This document shows, one piece after another, positions 19,878 through 27,197 of a stretch of DNA of 64,000 nucleotides. Under the pieces are notes generated by a model, which was not told where the DNA came from, did no database searches, and was given only the letters and a program-made list of their open reading frames with translations. A program made the position numbers and the translations under genes. Source of the stretch: Planktothricoides sp. SR001. GTDB lineage: Bacteria > Cyanobacteriota > Cyanobacteriia > Cyanobacteriales > Laspinemataceae. Position 1 is the first letter of the stretch, and every line of letters begins with the position of its first letter. The stretch spans positions 56,829 through 120,828 of the forward strand of contig NZ_LIUQ01000001.1 of NCBI RefSeq assembly GCF_001276715.1, read 5' to 3'.

Positions 19878-20477
19878 CTAACTATGTATCCGAGGTTCGG
19901 GATGCAATGTGGCTAATAAATCACTTTCCACGGTGGATAATTCTTCTAACCTTTCGGTGACTTCTGTGGGGTCAAAATAAGTATTGGCTAATACCCAATA
20001 AATGCCATAATGTCGGGCTTCGGATGCCATTAATCCGCGATAAAATTTCGCCAAATCTGCATCAGGGCAATGGGTGCCAAGTAATCCCAAACGTTCGTGA
20101 CTGCGGGCTTCAATTAATGCGGAAATCAGCAGAGAATCTAATAATCTTTTGGGTTCATCTCGCCGAATTGCCGCTTTGAGTCCAGCCGCATAAGGAGGGG
20201 CGGAAAGGGGACCGAGGGGAATGCCCCGTTGTTCTAATATTTGGTTGACTTGTTCAAAGTGTTCTAGTTCTTCTTGGGCGATCGCGGTCAGTTGTCGGAC
20301 TAGCTTCGTATTCGACGGATAACGAAACATTAAATTTAAGGCAACTCCTGCCGCTTTCCGTTCGCAGTGGGAATGATCCAAGAGAATCGTATCGAGATTA
20401 GATAAAGCTTGTTCGACCCACTCGTTCAAAGTTGGTTGCTTGAGAAACTTGATTTTCGGCAAAGTAGGGGACACCAC
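19878..20477 (-). CDS. miaE: tRNA 2-methylthio-N6-isopentenyladenosine hydroxylase (MiaE-like)
   Basis: 199 residues, a ferritin-like all-helical di-iron enzyme expected to hydroxylate the isopentenyl group of ms2i6A at position 37 of tRNAs reading UNN codons. Di-iron ligands visible: Glu39 ('CERKA'), Glu70/His73 ('EELEHFEQ'), Glu123/His127 ('EARSHER'), Glu153/His156 ('SEARHYG'). Length and motifs fit the family. The start is a GTG (a second GTG follows at once), with GGAG upstream. It is a single gene between repeat DNA and the divergent adenosine-specific kinase gene. Confidence 0.88.
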   Translation of the reverse strand: MVSPTLPKIKFLKQPTLNEWVEQALSNLDTILLDHSHCERKAAGVALNLMFRYPSNTKLVRQLTAIAQEELEHFEQVNQILEQRGIPLGPLSAPPYAAGLKAAIRRDEPKRLLDSLLISALIEARSHERLGLLGTHCPDADLAKFYRGLMASEARHYGIYWVLANTYFDPTEVTERLEELSTVESDLLATLHPEPRIHS

Positions 20478-20659
20478 AGGGCAACACTCCGGCTATATCT
20501 CGGCAATTTTTGATGGCAAATTTGACTAAGCTGTGATTGTATCGCAATTTTAATGGTGAAAAGAATGGCAACCAACAGAAAGGGAACTATTCCCTGGTTA
20601 TGCTGGTTGCCCCAAATATCGGATATTTGTGTAATTTACAAGAAATCGAGGTAAAAACG

Positions 20660-21142
20660 ATGGAACTCAAATCCGTAGCTGCAGAAATTCCCGAAGGGGC
20701 CAATGTCATCATTGGTCACTCTCACTTTATTAAGACCGTGGAAGATTTACATGAAATTCTGGTAGGAATTTCTGGGTCAGTCAAATTTGGTCTGGCTTTT
20801 TGCGAGGCTTCTGGCCCTTGCTTAATTCGGGTTACAGGAAATGATGATCGTCTGCAAGCGATCGCCACCAAAAATGCCCAAGCGATCGCCGCAGGTCACA
20901 GCTTCGTCATTCTGATGCAGCAAGCATTTCCGGTCAACTTCTTGAATGCCATCAAACAATGTCAAGAAGTCTGCACAATTTACTGCGCCACCGCTAACCC
21001 CGTAGAAGTGATTTTGGCGGAAACCGCACAAGGACGAGGAATTCTCGGCGTCATCGATGGCTTTTCTCCCAAAGGCGTAGAAACCCCAGAAGACGTGAAG
21101 CACCGCAAAGATTTTCTGCGACAAATCGGCTATAAGCTTTGA
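20660..21142 (+). CDS. Adenosine-specific kinase family protein (DUF355)
   Basis: 160 residues from ATG at 20660, which has GAGG eight bases upstream and gives the usual family length. The open frame extends to 20537, but those 41 extra residues look unrelated. The protein matches the small adenosine-binding family first described from Pyrobaculum ('GHSHFIKTVEDLHE', 'KFGLAFCEASG', 'GHSFVI', 'ILGVIDG'). The exact reaction is not settled for bacterial members; adenosine phosphorylation is the family annotation. Confidence 0.85.
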   Translation: MELKSVAAEIPEGANVIIGHSHFIKTVEDLHEILVGISGSVKFGLAFCEASGPCLIRVTGNDDRLQAIATKNAQAIAAGHSFVILMQQAFPVNFLNAIKQCQEVCTIYCATANPVEVILAETAQGRGILGVIDGFSPKGVETPEDVKHRKDFLRQIGYKL

Positions 21143-21147
21143 TTACT

Positions 21148-21228
21148 GGGGGGTGTAGGGTGTAGGGTGTAGGGTGTAGGGGGAAGAGGGGGAAGAGGGG
21201 GAAGAGGGGGAAGAGGGGGAAGAGGGGA
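21148..21228. repeat. Adjacent (GGGTGTA)n and (GGGGGAAGA)n tandem repeats
   Basis: About four copies of a 7-base unit run directly into about five copies of a 9-base unit. A 17-base direct repeat containing CACACTCCGATGGCGGC follows (about 21239 and 21269). Together these fill the 267-base gap before the aminotransferase gene. Confidence 0.9.
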
Positions 21229-21409
21229 AATTTCCTTCCCACACTCCGATGGCGGCCTCCCACACCCCCCACACTCCGATGGCGGCTCCCCACACTCCCC
21301 ACACTCCCCTAACAGTGGCGGATCGGCGGAAACATCGTGCATAACAATAGTAGGGGCGCTTCGGCTTGCGCCCGCTATCAATGGCAAAAATTGTTTTAAA
21401 TCAGCACTT

Positions 21410-22549
21410 ATGTCTAGCCCTACCGTTAAAGTCCCCTTCGTTGACCTGCAAATTATTCATCAGCCCATTCAAACAGACTTAGAAAAAGCGATCGCCTCTG
21501 TACTGCACCAAGGGGATTTCATTTTGGGGCAAGCGGTCACAGAATTTGAGTCTGATTTTGCCGCCGCTTGTGGAGTAAACTATGGCATTGGTGTCGCCTG
21601 TGGCACCGACGCGATCGCCTTGGGACTAAAAGCTTGTGGCATCCAACCAGGGGATGAAGTAATGTTACCCGCGAATACCTTCATTGCTACCTTAATTGGG
21701 GTGGAAAGGGCTGGGGCAATTCCGGTGTTGGTAGACTGCGATCGCTGGACGGCTTTAATCGATCTGGAAGCAGCAGAAAAAGCCATTACCCCGAAAACCC
21801 GTGCGATCGTTCCCGTCCATTTATATGGTCAAATGGTTTCGCCGCAAAAACTCAGATATCTGGCGGAAAAATATCACCTGATTATCCTCGAAGACTGTGC
21901 CCAAGCCCACCTAGCGGAAAAAGAAGGCGATCGGGCAGGTTCAATCGGTATGGCAGCCGCTTTCAGCTTCTACCCCAGCAAAAACCTCGGCGCCTTCGGA
22001 GATGGGGGCATCGTCGTCACCTCCGACCCCGAAGTCGCCCAAAAAATGCGAACCTTGCGGAATTATGGCGCCCCCAAAAAATACTTACATACCGAAGTGG
22101 GCACCAACAGCCGTCTAGACACCTTACAAGCCGCCATTCTCAAAACAAAACTGCCCCATCTTGCCCAATGGAACCAATGGCGTAACCATGCCGGTAAACA
22201 ATATGACGCCGCATTAGCACCCCTGCAAAGCCAAGGCATTCGACCCATTCAAAATCAAAGCAATACCGGCCATGTATATCACCTCTATGTGATCCAAGTC
22301 ACCGAAGATTGTCCCATTGACCGCAATACTTTACAAAATATACTCAATCATCAAGGGATTCAAACGGGAATTCATTATCCTATTCCCTGTCATCTACAAC
22401 CGGGCTATCAAAATTTAGGTTATCATCAGGGTGACTTTCCCCACGCAGAAATGCTCTGCGAGGAAATTTTGTCATTACCAATGTATCCGGGCATCAACGA
22501 AAGGCATATTCAGCAAGTTGTCACCGCCATTGAATCAGCTTTGATCTAA
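21410..22549 (+). CDS. DegT/DnrJ/EryC1/StrS sugar aminotransferase
   Basis: 379 residues, a PLP enzyme of the sugar aminotransferase family that makes amino sugars, usually as nucleotide-sugar precursors of surface polysaccharide. The PLP Lys is Lys191 in 'FYPSKNLGAFGDGG'; Asp162 in 'LEDCAQAH' pairs with the cofactor nitrogen; 'GTDAIALGL' binds the phosphate. The C-terminal 'GIQTGIHYPIPCH' is typical. It opens the exopolysaccharide/exosortase run, which supports a role in building the secreted glycan. The sugar substrate cannot be read from sequence. Confidence 0.92.
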   Translation: MSSPTVKVPFVDLQIIHQPIQTDLEKAIASVLHQGDFILGQAVTEFESDFAAACGVNYGIGVACGTDAIALGLKACGIQPGDEVMLPANTFIATLIGVERAGAIPVLVDCDRWTALIDLEAAEKAITPKTRAIVPVHLYGQMVSPQKLRYLAEKYHLIILEDCAQAHLAEKEGDRAGSIGMAAAFSFYPSKNLGAFGDGGIVVTSDPEVAQKMRTLRNYGAPKKYLHTEVGTNSRLDTLQAAILKTKLPHLAQWNQWRNHAGKQYDAALAPLQSQGIRPIQNQSNTGHVYHLYVIQVTEDCPIDRNTLQNILNHQGIQTGIHYPIPCHLQPGYQNLGYHQGDFPHAEMLCEEILSLPMYPGINERHIQQVVTAIESALI

Positions 22550-22556
22550 TCTAAAA

Positions 22557-22645
22557 CAAGAAACCGGGTTTCTGGCATAAGTTTTGCCACCAAACAAGAA
22601 ACCGGGTAACTTTGGCGAAACCCGGTTTCTAACCCGGTTTCTAAA
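22557..22645. repeat. AGAAACCGGGTTTCT-type repeat cluster
   Basis: Direct copies at 22558 and 22597 and inverted copies GAAACCCGGTTTCT (22617) and ACCCGGTTTCT (22633) fill the gap between the aminotransferase and exosortase genes. Confidence 0.85.
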
Positions 22646-22674
22646 ATTACGCAAATTTTACGCAAATTTTAGCC

Positions 22675-23559
22675 ATGCAAATTCTGGAAAAAAAATCTAG
22701 TTTAATTCAGCAATATTCCGGCTGGATCGTTATCGGATTATTAACGATAATTTACGCGCCTTTAGTCATGTATTGGTATGACGGATGGTTAAATAAAAGT
22801 ATTAGTATTGAGCACGAATATTTTAGCCACGGCTTAATTGGCCTGCCTTTTGCTGCCTATATTGCTTGGGGCGATCGCCAAAAATGGCTCAAATTGCCTG
22901 AAAAAACTCATCCCATAGGTGGATTTTTACTTGGTTTAGCAGCGGTATTTTATCTCAGCACTTTACCAGACTTAGTAAATTTATCCTTGCCGATAGTTTT
23001 AGCGGGAATTTGTTTATGGTTAAAAGGAATCGATGGATTAAAAATGCAAGGATTTCCCCTGTTGCTGGTTTGCCTTGCCACTCCTAACCAAATTCCCTAC
23101 TTAATCTCTCCTTATATTATTCCATTGCAAGCATTTATTGCCGCGATCGCTGGGTTTATTTTACTTCAATTTAGCATAAATGTTAGAGTGGAAAATATTT
23201 ATTTATATGTCAATGATGCCGTAGTCGAAGTAGCCCCCCATTGTTCTGGCTTAAAAATGTTACTAACGAGTTTATATGTAGCGTTAATGTTACTATACTG
23301 GAGAGATGACTTATCCTCCCGATTCAAAATAAATCTATTTTTATTCAGTACAGTGATTTTGAGTGTACTGGGTAATATTATTAGAAATACGTTACTGACA
23401 TTTTTTTATGGCACAGAACGGGATCATCTTTTTCATTGGTTACATGAAAGTTGGGGCGGAGATTTATACTCAGCATGTATGTTAGGTTTGTTAATTCCCC
23501 TGCTGATTGGCATAGAAAACATCGCTGACCATTTAACGGTGCCACCTCACGAGTCATAA
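22675..23559 (+). CDS. Cyanoexosortase (exosortase/archaeosortase family transpeptidase)
   Basis: 294 residues with about eight hydrophobic segments. Exosortases are membrane transpeptidases that cleave a C-terminal sorting signal and hand the protein to the cell surface. The catalytic triad is visible: Cys190 in 'APHCSGLKM', Arg237 in 'NIIRNTLLT' and His257 in 'LHESWGGDLY'. The following gene looks like the family-specific partner protein, which points to cyanoexosortase A. The neighbouring polysaccharide export genes fit the known link between exosortases and exopolysaccharide loci. No protein with a clear PEP-CTERM-like tail was seen in this window, so the substrates must be elsewhere. Confidence 0.9.
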   Translation: MQILEKKSSLIQQYSGWIVIGLLTIIYAPLVMYWYDGWLNKSISIEHEYFSHGLIGLPFAAYIAWGDRQKWLKLPEKTHPIGGFLLGLAAVFYLSTLPDLVNLSLPIVLAGICLWLKGIDGLKMQGFPLLLVCLATPNQIPYLISPYIIPLQAFIAAIAGFILLQFSINVRVENIYLYVNDAVVEVAPHCSGLKMLLTSLYVALMLLYWRDDLSSRFKINLFLFSTVILSVLGNIIRNTLLTFFYGTERDHLFHWLHESWGGDLYSACMLGLLIPLLIGIENIADHLTVPPHES

Positions 23560-23632
23560 ACCGGGTTTCAGCATAAAACAACCAAGAAACCGGGTTTATT
23601 AAAGAAACCCGGTTTCTAATCCGGTTTCTTTA
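23556..23632. repeat. AGAAACCGGGTTTCT-type repeat cluster
   Basis: AAACCGGGTTTCA (23558), AGAAACCGGGTTTATTA (23585) and inverted AGAAACCCGGTTTCT and TCCGGTTTCT copies (23604-23632). The first copy overlaps the exosortase stop codon. Confidence 0.85.
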
Positions 23633-23714
23633 AATCGTGGATAATCCTGAATTAGATGAAGTCCTATTTTTTTCTATTTAAAGTATATTTAAAGTGTTAA
23701 AGCAATCTTCACTA

Positions 23715-24476
23715 ATGAGAATATTATTACTGTTGCTCCTGCTATTACTATTGGGAGGAGCAAACATACCCAGCTATCTCCAGGGTATCAAGCCTTGGAA
23801 AGAACCCCCCCCAGTTCCAGGGCTGAAAAAACTACAAGAATTACAAAGTAATGGCATTCAAGTGGCTGGATGGGAAACCGTAAACAAAGTGACAATCGAA
23901 GCCGGGGGGCGGAAATGGTTACTCCATGAACTCAACCAAAACAATCAGATGGCATTATTGCTCCTGCGATCGCAACGGGGATCGACGGAACAACCCCAAG
24001 TTGAATGGATGGATATTAATGGATATTGGCGATGGAAATCTGACTCTGAAACCTGGTCTGAATTTACCGTGGAAATACCGGGCACAGATCCCCGGTTTCT
24101 TGAAGAAACCGGGGATCTAAAACCAGAAACCGGGGATCTAAAAGGGGCTCTAAAGCCAGAAAACGGGGATCTAAAACAAAAATTAGCATTAGTTGAAGCC
24201 CGCTATTTCCGGGGTGTCACCAGGCAGCAAACCTACGCCATCATGCAATGGTATGCCTTCCCTGATGGAGGACATCCCAAAGCGAGCCGTTGGTTTTGGC
24301 GCGATCGCCTCTACCAAATCTCTGGCAAACGGGAACCTTGGGTAGCCGTATGTATCATCATGCCCATTGAACCTTACGGTGACATTGAAAAAGCCCGACC
24401 CCTCATCGAATCTCTTGCCAAAACCGTTCAAGCGACCTTAATGGCAGAAGCGTTTAACAATATATCTGCACGGTAA
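23715..24476 (+). CDS. Cyanoexosortase system-associated protein
   Basis: 253 residues from ATG 23715; the frame reaches a GTG at 23694. An N-terminal membrane anchor (poly-Leu, residues 2-14) is followed by a periplasmic domain with 'GWETVNK', 'LLLLRSQRG', 'EWMDINGYWRW', 'QTYAIMQWYAFPDGGHPKASRWFW' split elements and a C-terminal 'WVAVCIIMPIEPYGDIEKA'. Gene order and these motifs match the accessory protein encoded next to cyanoexosortase A; its molecular role is unknown. In its middle (about 24086-24177) an AAACCGG-type repeat is translated as three copies of a 'KPETGDL'-like unit, an unusual expansion for the family. Confidence 0.8.
   Translation: MRILLLLLLLLLLGGANIPSYLQGIKPWKEPPPVPGLKKLQELQSNGIQVAGWETVNKVTIEAGGRKWLLHELNQNNQMALLLLRSQRGSTEQPQVEWMDINGYWRWKSDSETWSEFTVEIPGTDPRFLEETGDLKPETGDLKGALKPENGDLKQKLALVEARYFRGVTRQQTYAIMQWYAFPDGGHPKASRWFWRDRLYQISGKREPWVAVCIIMPIEPYGDIEKARPLIESLAKTVQATLMAEAFNNISAR
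24086..24177. repeat. AAACCGG-type repeat translated in frame
   Basis: CCGGTTTCTTGAAGAAACCGG followed by two further AGAAA(C/A)CGGGGATCTAAAA units sit inside the cyanoexosortase-associated gene. Frame is kept. Confidence 0.85.
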
Positions 24477-24544
24477 GCGAAGCAATGCCGCAGGCTATAT
24501 GCTTCGCCCTTAGCCGTCAACCGTCAAAGAATCCCTACCCAACC

Positions 24545-26836
24545 ATGAACAGTCAACACTCAACCCTCAACATCCTGCTTTTGGTTTGTTTAGGAGTCAT
24601 TCAGTGGCCATTTTCTATATTCGCCAGACCCGCCCAAGTTTTGGCCGCCACGAATATCTGTCAACTACCAACTCGTGCCGGTATTTCATCGAACCCAGTC
24701 CCTCCGACAGCCAACGGGACAGCCAATGGCGGAAATATTCCCAGTCTAATTCCCAGCCCAATTCCCAGCCTAAATTCTCCGGGTAGCCGCATCCCCGTCT
24801 CTCCTGTTGCCGAACCTGACTTACCAAACACTTCGCCACTCCCTACACCCCCCGCCGAAGTACCACGGCAGACGAGGCGCGATCGCGCCAACCGACTAGG
24901 ACGTTATCGCCTCGGTCCTGGGGATCAAATCTACATAGAAGTGCAACCCTTTAACGAACTCAGCCTGCAAACCGCGATCAACCCAGAAGGCAGTATCGTA
25001 CTGCCCCTGATCGGGGCAATTTCTCTAGAAAAACTCACTCCTGCCCAAGCCCAACAAAAAATCCAGGCTCAATTAAATCAATATCTCGTCAATCCCATCG
25101 TCAGCCTGCAACTGCTGGTGCCAAGACCCATTAACGTCACCATCACTGGAGAAGTTGCCCGACCAGGATTCTATCCCGTCACCCCAACCGGAGCCACCCT
25201 CGCCACCCTATTAGCCACTGCCGGAGGCACCACCGCCAATGCCGACTTACGGCAGGTGCGTTTACGTTGGACAGAAAACGATGGCATCCTCAGAGAACAA
25301 GAAGTTAACTTGTTAACCCCTTTAACCCAAGGACAACCAATTCCCGATATCCCCCTAGAAGATGGAGATGCGATCGTTGTCCCCAAACGGGAATCCCTGG
25401 AAGACCGACAGTATAACCGCAGCCTCATCAGCCGCTCCAACCTAGTAGCCCCCCCGTCTGCCGTAGAAATTACCGTACTGGGAGAAGTCGCTCAACCGGG
25501 ATTCTATATCCTCCCCCCCTCCATTCGTCCCTTAGCCGATGCCTTACTCATTGCCGGGGGAGCCACTCCTGCCGCCGACCTCCGCTGCGTCATCGTGCGT
25601 CGGTTACAAGATGATGGCACTTTAACCGAACCGATTTTCTTAGACATTTATAATGCCTTACAAACCAACGGCCAAACCTTGCCAGACTTTCCCTTAAATA
25701 ATGGGGATATAGTGATTATTCCCAAACTGCCATTAGCAGATCCAGATTATGACAATAATTTGGCTCGTCGCTCTAATATTTCCGCCCAACAACCTGTACA
25801 AATTACCATTGTCGGCGAAGTCACCCAACCGGGTTATCATATACTCCCGGCATCCCTTCGCCCCTTACCAGATGCCTTATTAATCGCTGGGGGAGCCAGT
25901 CCAACCGCAGATTTGAAAAATATTCAAGTGCGTCGCTTACTCGCAGATGGCACCATCAGTGAAGAAACCGTTGATTTATTCACTCCTTTAATGAATGGGG
26001 AAGAACTTCCTTCCATTCCCTTGAGCAATGGGGATGTAGTATTTGTCCCCAAACGACCATTAGGCGATGATCAAGATTATGATCATAATATCGTCGGTCA
26101 ATCCAACTTAGCCGCCCAGCAACCTGTGCAAATTACGGTACTCGGAGAAGTAGCTCAACCGGGATTTCATCTTCTGGATCCGGCTCCCCGTCCCCTGCCC
26201 AATGCTTTACTGATTGCCGGTGGCACCACCAGTGAAGCGGACTTGCGATCCGTTCGGGTGCGCCGATTAATTGGCAATGGCACCGTTAGTGAAGAAATCG
26301 TAGACCTATTTACTCCTTTACAAACCGGGGCAGAATTACCTTCTTTACGCCTAGGAAATGGAGATGTAGTGTATGTGCCGAAAATTGAACCAGGCACCGA
26401 TCAAGATTATGACCGCTTGCTTATCGCTCGTTCCACCTTGGCCAACCCGGAAATGACTGTCCGAATTTTAAGTTATCCTGGACAAGGGGCAAATTTAATT
26501 ACCCTACGCAATGGCAGTACCTTTTCGGATATTCTCAACACCATTCCTCTCAGTCAAGCAGATTTAAGAGACATTGCCGTGATTCGCTTTGACCCAGAAC
26601 AAGGACGTGCTGTCACCCGAAAAGTGGATGTCAAAAAATTACTTGAAGGTGATAACTCCCAGAATATCCCTTTACAAAATAATGATGTGGTGGTGATTGG
26701 GCGAAATCTCCTAACCAAGTTGACCTATTCACTGAATACGTTTACCCAGCCTTTTCGCGATGTTCTTGGCTTTTTGCTATTTTTTGATCAGTTACGGGAT
26801 AGCGCTGATGCTCTCTTTGGACCCGGTTCTAATTAA
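24545..26836 (+). CDS. Wza-like polysaccharide export protein with SLBB repeats
   Basis: 763 residues from ATG 24545, which gives a clean signal peptide (hydrophobic 'ILLLVCLGVIQW' then 'VLAA'). The frame reaches ATG 24485, but the extra 20 residues come from repeat-like DNA. A Poly_export domain ('YRLGPGDQIYIEV', 'GSIVLPLIGAI') is followed by four SLBB-type repeats, each opening with a variant of 'ITVLGEVAQPGFY', and a fifth degenerate one. Such proteins form the outer-membrane export channel for exopolysaccharide. The four repeats are very alike, indicating internal duplication. It lies between the exosortase pair and the Wzc-like gene. Confidence 0.9.
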   Translation: MNSQHSTLNILLLVCLGVIQWPFSIFARPAQVLAATNICQLPTRAGISSNPVPPTANGTANGGNIPSLIPSPIPSLNSPGSRIPVSPVAEPDLPNTSPLPTPPAEVPRQTRRDRANRLGRYRLGPGDQIYIEVQPFNELSLQTAINPEGSIVLPLIGAISLEKLTPAQAQQKIQAQLNQYLVNPIVSLQLLVPRPINVTITGEVARPGFYPVTPTGATLATLLATAGGTTANADLRQVRLRWTENDGILREQEVNLLTPLTQGQPIPDIPLEDGDAIVVPKRESLEDRQYNRSLISRSNLVAPPSAVEITVLGEVAQPGFYILPPSIRPLADALLIAGGATPAADLRCVIVRRLQDDGTLTEPIFLDIYNALQTNGQTLPDFPLNNGDIVIIPKLPLADPDYDNNLARRSNISAQQPVQITIVGEVTQPGYHILPASLRPLPDALLIAGGASPTADLKNIQVRRLLADGTISEETVDLFTPLMNGEELPSIPLSNGDVVFVPKRPLGDDQDYDHNIVGQSNLAAQQPVQITVLGEVAQPGFHLLDPAPRPLPNALLIAGGTTSEADLRSVRVRRLIGNGTVSEEIVDLFTPLQTGAELPSLRLGNGDVVYVPKIEPGTDQDYDRLLIARSTLANPEMTVRILSYPGQGANLITLRNGSTFSDILNTIPLSQADLRDIAVIRFDPEQGRAVTRKVDVKKLLEGDNSQNIPLQNNDVVVIGRNLLTKLTYSLNTFTQPFRDVLGFLLFFDQLRDSADALFGPGSN

Positions 26837-26924
26837 TAGACCTCTTGCAAAAATCCGAATCGATCCCCCCAACCCCCCTTCCCAAGGGAGGCTTATTAGA
26901 ATTTTGCCAGAAGTCTAATCAAGC

Positions 26925-27190
26925 TATTGGTTATGAGTTATTGGTTATTGGTTATTAGTTATTGGTTATTGGTTATTGCTCCCCTGCTCCAGAAGGGCGC
27001 AAGCATTGCGCCCCTACATCTGTGTTCCCCCCGCACCAGAAGCTCCGGGGCAACCACCGCCTTAAGGAATTGCCCCTACCTCCCTGCCCCCCTGCACAAG
27101 CGCACCCCTACCTCCCTGCTCCCCTGCCCCCCCTACCTCCCTGCACAAGCGCACAAGCGCTGCCCCCGTTCCCCCCGTTCCCCCCTATTT
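26925..27190. repeat. (TTGGTTA)n tandem repeat and C-rich low-complexity DNA
   Basis: About seven copies of a TATTGGT heptamer (26925-26977) are followed by low-complexity CCCCTGC/CCTACCTC stretches with repeated GCACAAGCGC. This fills most of the 361 bases between the export gene and the Wzc-like gene. Two overlapping open frames here are Pro-rich repeat artefacts. Confidence 0.85.
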
Positions 27191-27197
27191 TTGACTT

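Noticed and set aside
20537-20659. 41-residue N-terminal extension of the adenosine-specific kinase
   Set aside because: The family starts at the ATG at 20660, which has a good ribosome-binding site; the extension has no conserved character.
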